DNA of 17,501 nt from Planctomycetota bacterium (lineage in GTDB: Bacteria; Planctomycetota; Phycisphaerae; Sedimentisphaerales; Anaerobacaceae), in the NCBI GenBank assembly GCA_020344865.1, contig CP070830.1, positions 2,014,054-2,031,554 of the forward strand, in the 5' to 3' direction. How positions within the stretch are numbered: the first letter of the stretch is position 1; every line of letters starts with the position of its first letter. The notes under the pieces were generated by a model. That model was not told where the DNA came from and made no database searches. It saw nothing but the letters and a program-made list of their open reading frames with translations. Positions 14,500 to 17,501 of this stretch are shown here, one piece after another. Made by a program: the position numbers and the translations under genes.

Positions 14500-16305
14500 C
14501 TATTTGAATCTCAGCTTGTTCCAGGATTTCAGCAGCAGGACCGTTGCCACAACAGCGATAATGGTCAGGACGGCACCTTGCGTATAATTGAGATATATCC
14601 ACGCACCGGTCGCGAAAAGGGCCGCATAAACGGCAAGGCAGCCGAATACCATACATAAAATACCCAATGGCACGTCCCATCTCTGACCTGATTCGTCAAT
14701 GGGGTCGTTTTCGCTTTTTGCACGCATCAGGACCGCCTTCCAGCCGGGACCGCCGGGCTGAACCAGACTGTAAAAACTGCGCAACGTTTTTTCCTCTGTG
14801 GGTCTCGTAATAAGTGTAACGAGCAGCCATGCAACGGTGGTGATGCCGACGCCGATGATTAATTTCTGCCAGGTGGCCAGCGGCTCAAAACCTATAGCCG
14901 TGTGAACAAACTCAAAATAACAGGCCACGAGAAACGATACAACCATCGCTGCCAGCTCGCTGAAGGCGTTAATTCGCCACCAGAACCACCGCAGGATGTA
15001 AATCAGGCCGGTGCCGGCACCGACCTGCAAGAGAATGTGAAAAGCCGTAAGAGAACTCTCAAGGTACAGGGCGAGTGCCGCCGCCGCAATCATCATCGAA
15101 ACCGTTGAGATGCGTCCGACCCGCACCATTTGTTTCTCGGTGGCATCGGGCCTGACAAATCGTTTATAAAAATCATTCACCACGTATGATGAGCCCCAAT
15201 TAAGATGCGTCGAGATTGTGGACATGTAAGCAGCAATCAGCGACGCCAAAACAAGGCCCAACCACCCATGAGGCAAAAAGGTCAACATTGCCGGATAAGC
15301 CAGGTCGTTGGCTATGATGCCCGGATCCACATGGGGAAACGCCTGCTGCAGAGAATCCAAGTCCGGGAAGACTATCAGCGAGCATAAGGCAACGATAATC
15401 CAGGGCCAGGGGCGCAGTGCATAATGGGCCGCGTTGAAGAAGAACGTCGCGCCGACGGCGTGCTTTTCGTTCTTGGCCGCGAGCATCCGCTGGGCGATAT
15501 ACCCTCCGCCGCCAGGCTCAGCGCCCGGATACCAGACGCTCCACCACTGAACCGCTATCGGAATAATCAGAACAGAGACAACAAGGTCGGTGCTGCTTTG
15601 TGTGCTGAAATCGAAGGCCGGCAGAATCGATAGTTTGCCTTCAAGATTCGCGTGGGCGAGCATGCCTGCCAGACCTCCGACCGCTTCGTGCCTCAGCGCA
15701 ACTACCGCCGCGGCGAAGGCCCCGACCATCGCACCAATAAACAACAAAAAGTCTGTCAGCAGCACTCCCCGCAGTCCACCCATCGCACTGAAAATCATGG
15801 TAACAAGCGCCGCAAGAGCAATGGTCTGGATTGGCGAGAGGTTCAGCATTACGCCGCCAATCTTGATAGCAGCCAGCGTCACCATCGCCATGACCATTAT
15901 ATTGAAGAATACACCCAGATAAATTGAGCGAAACCCGCGCAGAAACGTGGCTGCTTTGCCGCTGTAGCGAATCTCATAGAACTCGATATCGGTGAGCACC
16001 TTTGACCTGCGCCAGAGCTTGGCATAGACGAAAACCGTCATCATTCCGGTCAGGAGAAACGCCCACCATCTCCAGTTGCCGGCAACGCCATCCTCTCGGA
16101 CTATATTGGTGACAAGATTCGGAGTGTCGGTCGAGAAGGTCGTTGCCACCATCGAGAAACCGAGAAGCCACCAAGGCATATTTCTGCCGGACAAAAAGAA
16201 CTCTGAAGAACTTTTCCCTGCCTGTTTCGAGACGACAACTCCGATGACAAGTGATATGACAAAAAACGCGATAATAAAAAGCCAGTCTATAGATTGTAAA
16301 AGCAT
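14500..16305 (-). CDS. sodium:solute symporter family transporter (SSS)
   Basis: This inner-membrane protein of 601 residues is rich in hydrophobic helices, about 13-14 by eye. The start 'IDWLFIIAFFVISLVIGV' with 'SSSEFFLSGRNMPWWLLGFS' is the classic first-helix-to-second-helix signature of SSS transporters, followed by MVATTFSTDTPNLV. Later SAMGGLRGVLLTDFLLF and AAYMSTISTHLNWGSSYVVN give the conserved core, including helix 8 residues that bind sodium in this family. A cytoplasmic linker of about 70 residues near 505-545 precedes the last two helices. Planctomycete members of this type are often found with glycan-degradation genes, consistent with uptake of a sugar released by the GH109 protein. 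An AGGAG lies about 10 bases before the ATG. The CBM9-like gene follows directly. The substrate is unknown. Confidence 0.93.
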   Translation of the reverse strand: MLLQSIDWLFIIAFFVISLVIGVVVSKQAGKSSSEFFLSGRNMPWWLLGFSMVATTFSTDTPNLVTNIVREDGVAGNWRWWAFLLTGMMTVFVYAKLWRRSKVLTDIEFYEIRYSGKAATFLRGFRSIYLGVFFNIMVMAMVTLAAIKIGGVMLNLSPIQTIALAALVTMIFSAMGGLRGVLLTDFLLFIGAMVGAFAAAVVALRHEAVGGLAGMLAHANLEGKLSILPAFDFSTQSSTDLVVSVLIIPIAVQWWSVWYPGAEPGGGGYIAQRMLAAKNEKHAVGATFFFNAAHYALRPWPWIIVALCSLIVFPDLDSLQQAFPHVDPGIIANDLAYPAMLTFLPHGWLGLVLASLIAAYMSTISTHLNWGSSYVVNDFYKRFVRPDATEKQMVRVGRISTVSMMIAAAALALYLESSLTAFHILLQVGAGTGLIYILRWFWWRINAFSELAAMVVSFLVACYFEFVHTAIGFEPLATWQKLIIGVGITTVAWLLVTLITRPTEEKTLRSFYSLVQPGGPGWKAVLMRAKSENDPIDESGQRWDVPLGILCMVFGCLAVYAALFATGAWIYLNYTQGAVLTIIAVVATVLLLKSWNKLRFK

Positions 16306-16341
16306 ACAGCAAATTCTCCTAATCTTGTCTAATAAAACGGC

Positions 16342-16368
16342 ACCGCAAGGGCCTACTTGCCGTGCGGT
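16342..16368. repeat. hairpin in the symporter leader
   Basis: ACCGCA (16342-16347) pairs with TGCGGT (16363-16368), and inside it GGC (16350-16352) pairs with GCC (16359-16361) around a 6-base loop. An alternative fold pairs GCAAG with CTTGC. On the minus strand it lies about 40 bases upstream of the symporter ATG, so it could be a leader structure or regulator site. There is no T-run. Confidence 0.35.
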
Positions 16369-16635
16369 TGGTCTGACCTGTGGATGCTGTATTAATCATC
16401 TTTATCTTCCAACGAACAGATTTTGCGGTTATGTTCTACTTGAAACCAGCCAGGATGTCCATATTGTTTCCCTGCCCGTTTTGAAAAATTTGGTGACTAT
16501 TAACCCTATCGCTTGACACCGCAAGTCAATAGAAAAGGCTGTTGCCTCAAGCCGGAGAAGTGCTACCTTTGCTCTGTTCGACTAAAACGGGCTATTTACG
16601 GCTTTTGCGGAACGAGTTTTCAGTACAGTTTTAGC

Positions 16636-16663
16636 TTGATGGACAATAGGATTGTGGTATTGT
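16636..16663 (+). promoter_or_regulatory. weak promoter candidate for the GH109 gene
   Basis: TTGATG at 16636-16641, 16 bases, then TATTGT at 16658-16663. Each box matches consensus at four of six places. It lies about 85 bases before the GH109 ATG. Other A+T-rich stretches nearby could serve as well. Confidence 0.25.
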
Positions 16664-16747
16664 GTGGCTTGAGAGTCGAATGTAGTAATCTGTGGTTGTA
16701 GATTAGCTTTATGTGCTATATCTGAACATATACAGGAGGACAAAATT

Positions 16748-17501
16748 ATGGCTGCGGAATGTGATAGAAGGGATTTTTTGAGACTCACAGCGACTGTCGG
16801 GGCCGGGCTGGCACTCGGTAGTGCGAGCCTCTCAGGTTGTTCAAATCAACTTAAGGGTGTGCCCGCTAAAATCAAGTCCGACCCGATTGACCCGGTTCGC
16901 ATCGGGTTCGTAGGTGTAGGGGGCATGGGCTCGGTTCATGTCCGGAATTTCCTGAATATAGAGGGAGTTGAAGTTCATGCTGTCTGCGACATAGTGGAAG
17001 AAAAGGTCGACCGCGTACAAAAGTGGGTGCAGGAGGCCGGTCAGCCGAAACCCGGCGGATATTCCCGCGGGGAAACCGACTTTAAGCGGATGTGCCAGCG
17101 CGAAGACCTCGACCTGGTCTTCAACGCAACACCCTGGAGATGGCATGTCCCTGTCTGTCTGGCGGCGATGGAAGCCGGGAAACACACCGCAACCGAAGTA
17201 CCCGCGGCGGTGACCCTGGATGAATGTTGGCAGTTGGTGGAAACTTCTGAGAGAACCAACAAACATTGCGTGATGATGGAGAACTGCTGCTACGACCGGG
17301 TTGAACTGATGATTCTAAACATGGTGCGCAAAGGTCTTTTGGGAGAGCTGCTTCACGCCGAAGCGGGATATCTACACGACCTGCGGGCACTTAAGTTCAG
17401 TACGGTGGGTGAGGGGCTGTGGCGGATTGCGCACTCGATTAAACGCAACGGCAACCTGTATCCGACTCACGGCCTCGGACCGGTGGCCCAGTGTATGAAT
17501 A
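16748..17501 (+). CDS. GH109-type glycosidase (alpha-N-acetylgalactosaminidase-like), partial
   Basis: About 251 residues are present before the right edge. GH109 enzymes use bound NAD to cleave alpha-linked GalNAc by oxidation and elimination. The N-terminus is a twin-arginine signal (DRRDFLRL, Arg7-Arg8) with hydrophobic stretch and lipobox LSGC (Cys31), so the product is probably exported folded and anchored. The Rossmann motif GVGGMG is at 56-61. Features shared with GH109 rather than ordinary Gfo/Idh/MocA proteins are GETDFKRM, NATPWRWHVPV, ATEVPAAVTLDEC in place of EKP, MMENCCYDR, YLHDLRALKF and GNLYPTHGLGPVAQ, whose Tyr and His line the active site in the characterised family member. 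AGGAGGA precedes the ATG by 8 bases. It is divergent from the symporter gene, suggesting coordinated hydrolysis and uptake. Assignment to GH109 is firm at family level; substrate is inferred. Confidence 0.88.
   Translation, partial: MAAECDRRDFLRLTATVGAGLALGSASLSGCSNQLKGVPAKIKSDPIDPVRIGFVGVGGMGSVHVRNFLNIEGVEVHAVCDIVEEKVDRVQKWVQEAGQPKPGGYSRGETDFKRMCQREDLDLVFNATPWRWHVPVCLAAMEAGKHTATEVPAAVTLDECWQLVETSERTNKHCVMMENCCYDRVELMILNMVRKGLLGELLHAEAGYLHDLRALKFSTVGEGLWRIAHSIKRNGNLYPTHGLGPVAQCMN

Larger units (their letters stand above)
16306..16747. other. divergent intergenic region between symporter and GH109 genes
   Basis: These 442 bases separate two genes transcribed away from each other. No coding sequence is supported. 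The region contains a hairpin at 16342-16368, close upstream of the symporter start, a short inverted repeat TTGAC/GTCAA around 16513-16529, a weak plus-strand promoter candidate, and an AGGAGGA ribosome site before the ATG at 16748. It is the likely place for shared control of uptake and hydrolase genes, but no known operator was recognised. Confidence 0.5.

Noticed and set aside
16341..16525. CACCGCAAG at 16341-16349 and 16517-16525 as a regulator repeat
   Set aside because: The same nine bases also occur at about 3977-3985 inside the deacetylase relic, so a chance match is likely.

Overview
The window looks like an accessory carbohydrate locus from a Planctomycetota bacterium, probably Phycisphaerae or Sedimentisphaerales. 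This is an inference from three things: two DUF4954 proteins, many TIM-barrel isomerase and Gfo/Idh/MocA genes around a GH109 gene, and a base composition near one half G+C with clear Shine-Dalgarno sites. Bacteroidota, which also carry DUF4954, fit less well because the ribosome binding sites here are strong. No rRNA, tRNA, CRISPR array or insertion sequence was seen.

Layout. (1) Positions 1-1106, minus strand: the end of an ABC-2 type exporter operon, with a GldA-like ATPase followed by a GldF-like permease that runs off the left edge. (2) Positions 1241-10873, plus strand: a mosaic of intact genes and broken ones. The intact genes are a TIM-barrel protein resembling the DUF692/MNIO iron enzymes, a left-handed beta-helix (LbH) protein of 426 residues, two DUF4954 LbH paralogues of 663 and 672 residues, and glucosamine-6-phosphate deaminase (nagB). 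Between them lie an unrecognised remnant, a PIG-L-type deacetylase with two frameshifts and altered metal-binding motifs, the C-terminal part of an acetate kinase with an internal stop, and an acyl carrier protein with a nonsense codon after its phosphopantetheine helix. (3) Positions 10925-16305, minus strand: a sugar uptake and catabolism set made of a sodium:solute symporter, a CBM9-like lipoprotein, two sugar phosphate isomerase/epimerase-like proteins and one Gfo/Idh/MocA dehydrogenase. (4) Positions 16748-17501, plus strand: a GH109-type (NAD-dependent alpha-N-acetylgalactosaminidase) protein with a Tat/lipoprotein signal, cut by the right edge.

How the genes may work together. GH109, the symporter, the isomerases and dehydrogenase, and NagB fit the release, uptake and breakdown of amino-sugar glycans. 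The plus-strand group combines three LbH proteins with relics of a deacetylase and an acyl carrier protein. That is the same set of parts used when LbH acyltransferases and a deacetylase modify amino sugars, as in lipid A synthesis. Because the deacetylase and carrier genes are broken while the LbH genes remain open, this copy may be a partly decayed version of an undescribed amino-sugar acylation module. The decay is seen in the sequence; the pathway is a hypothesis.
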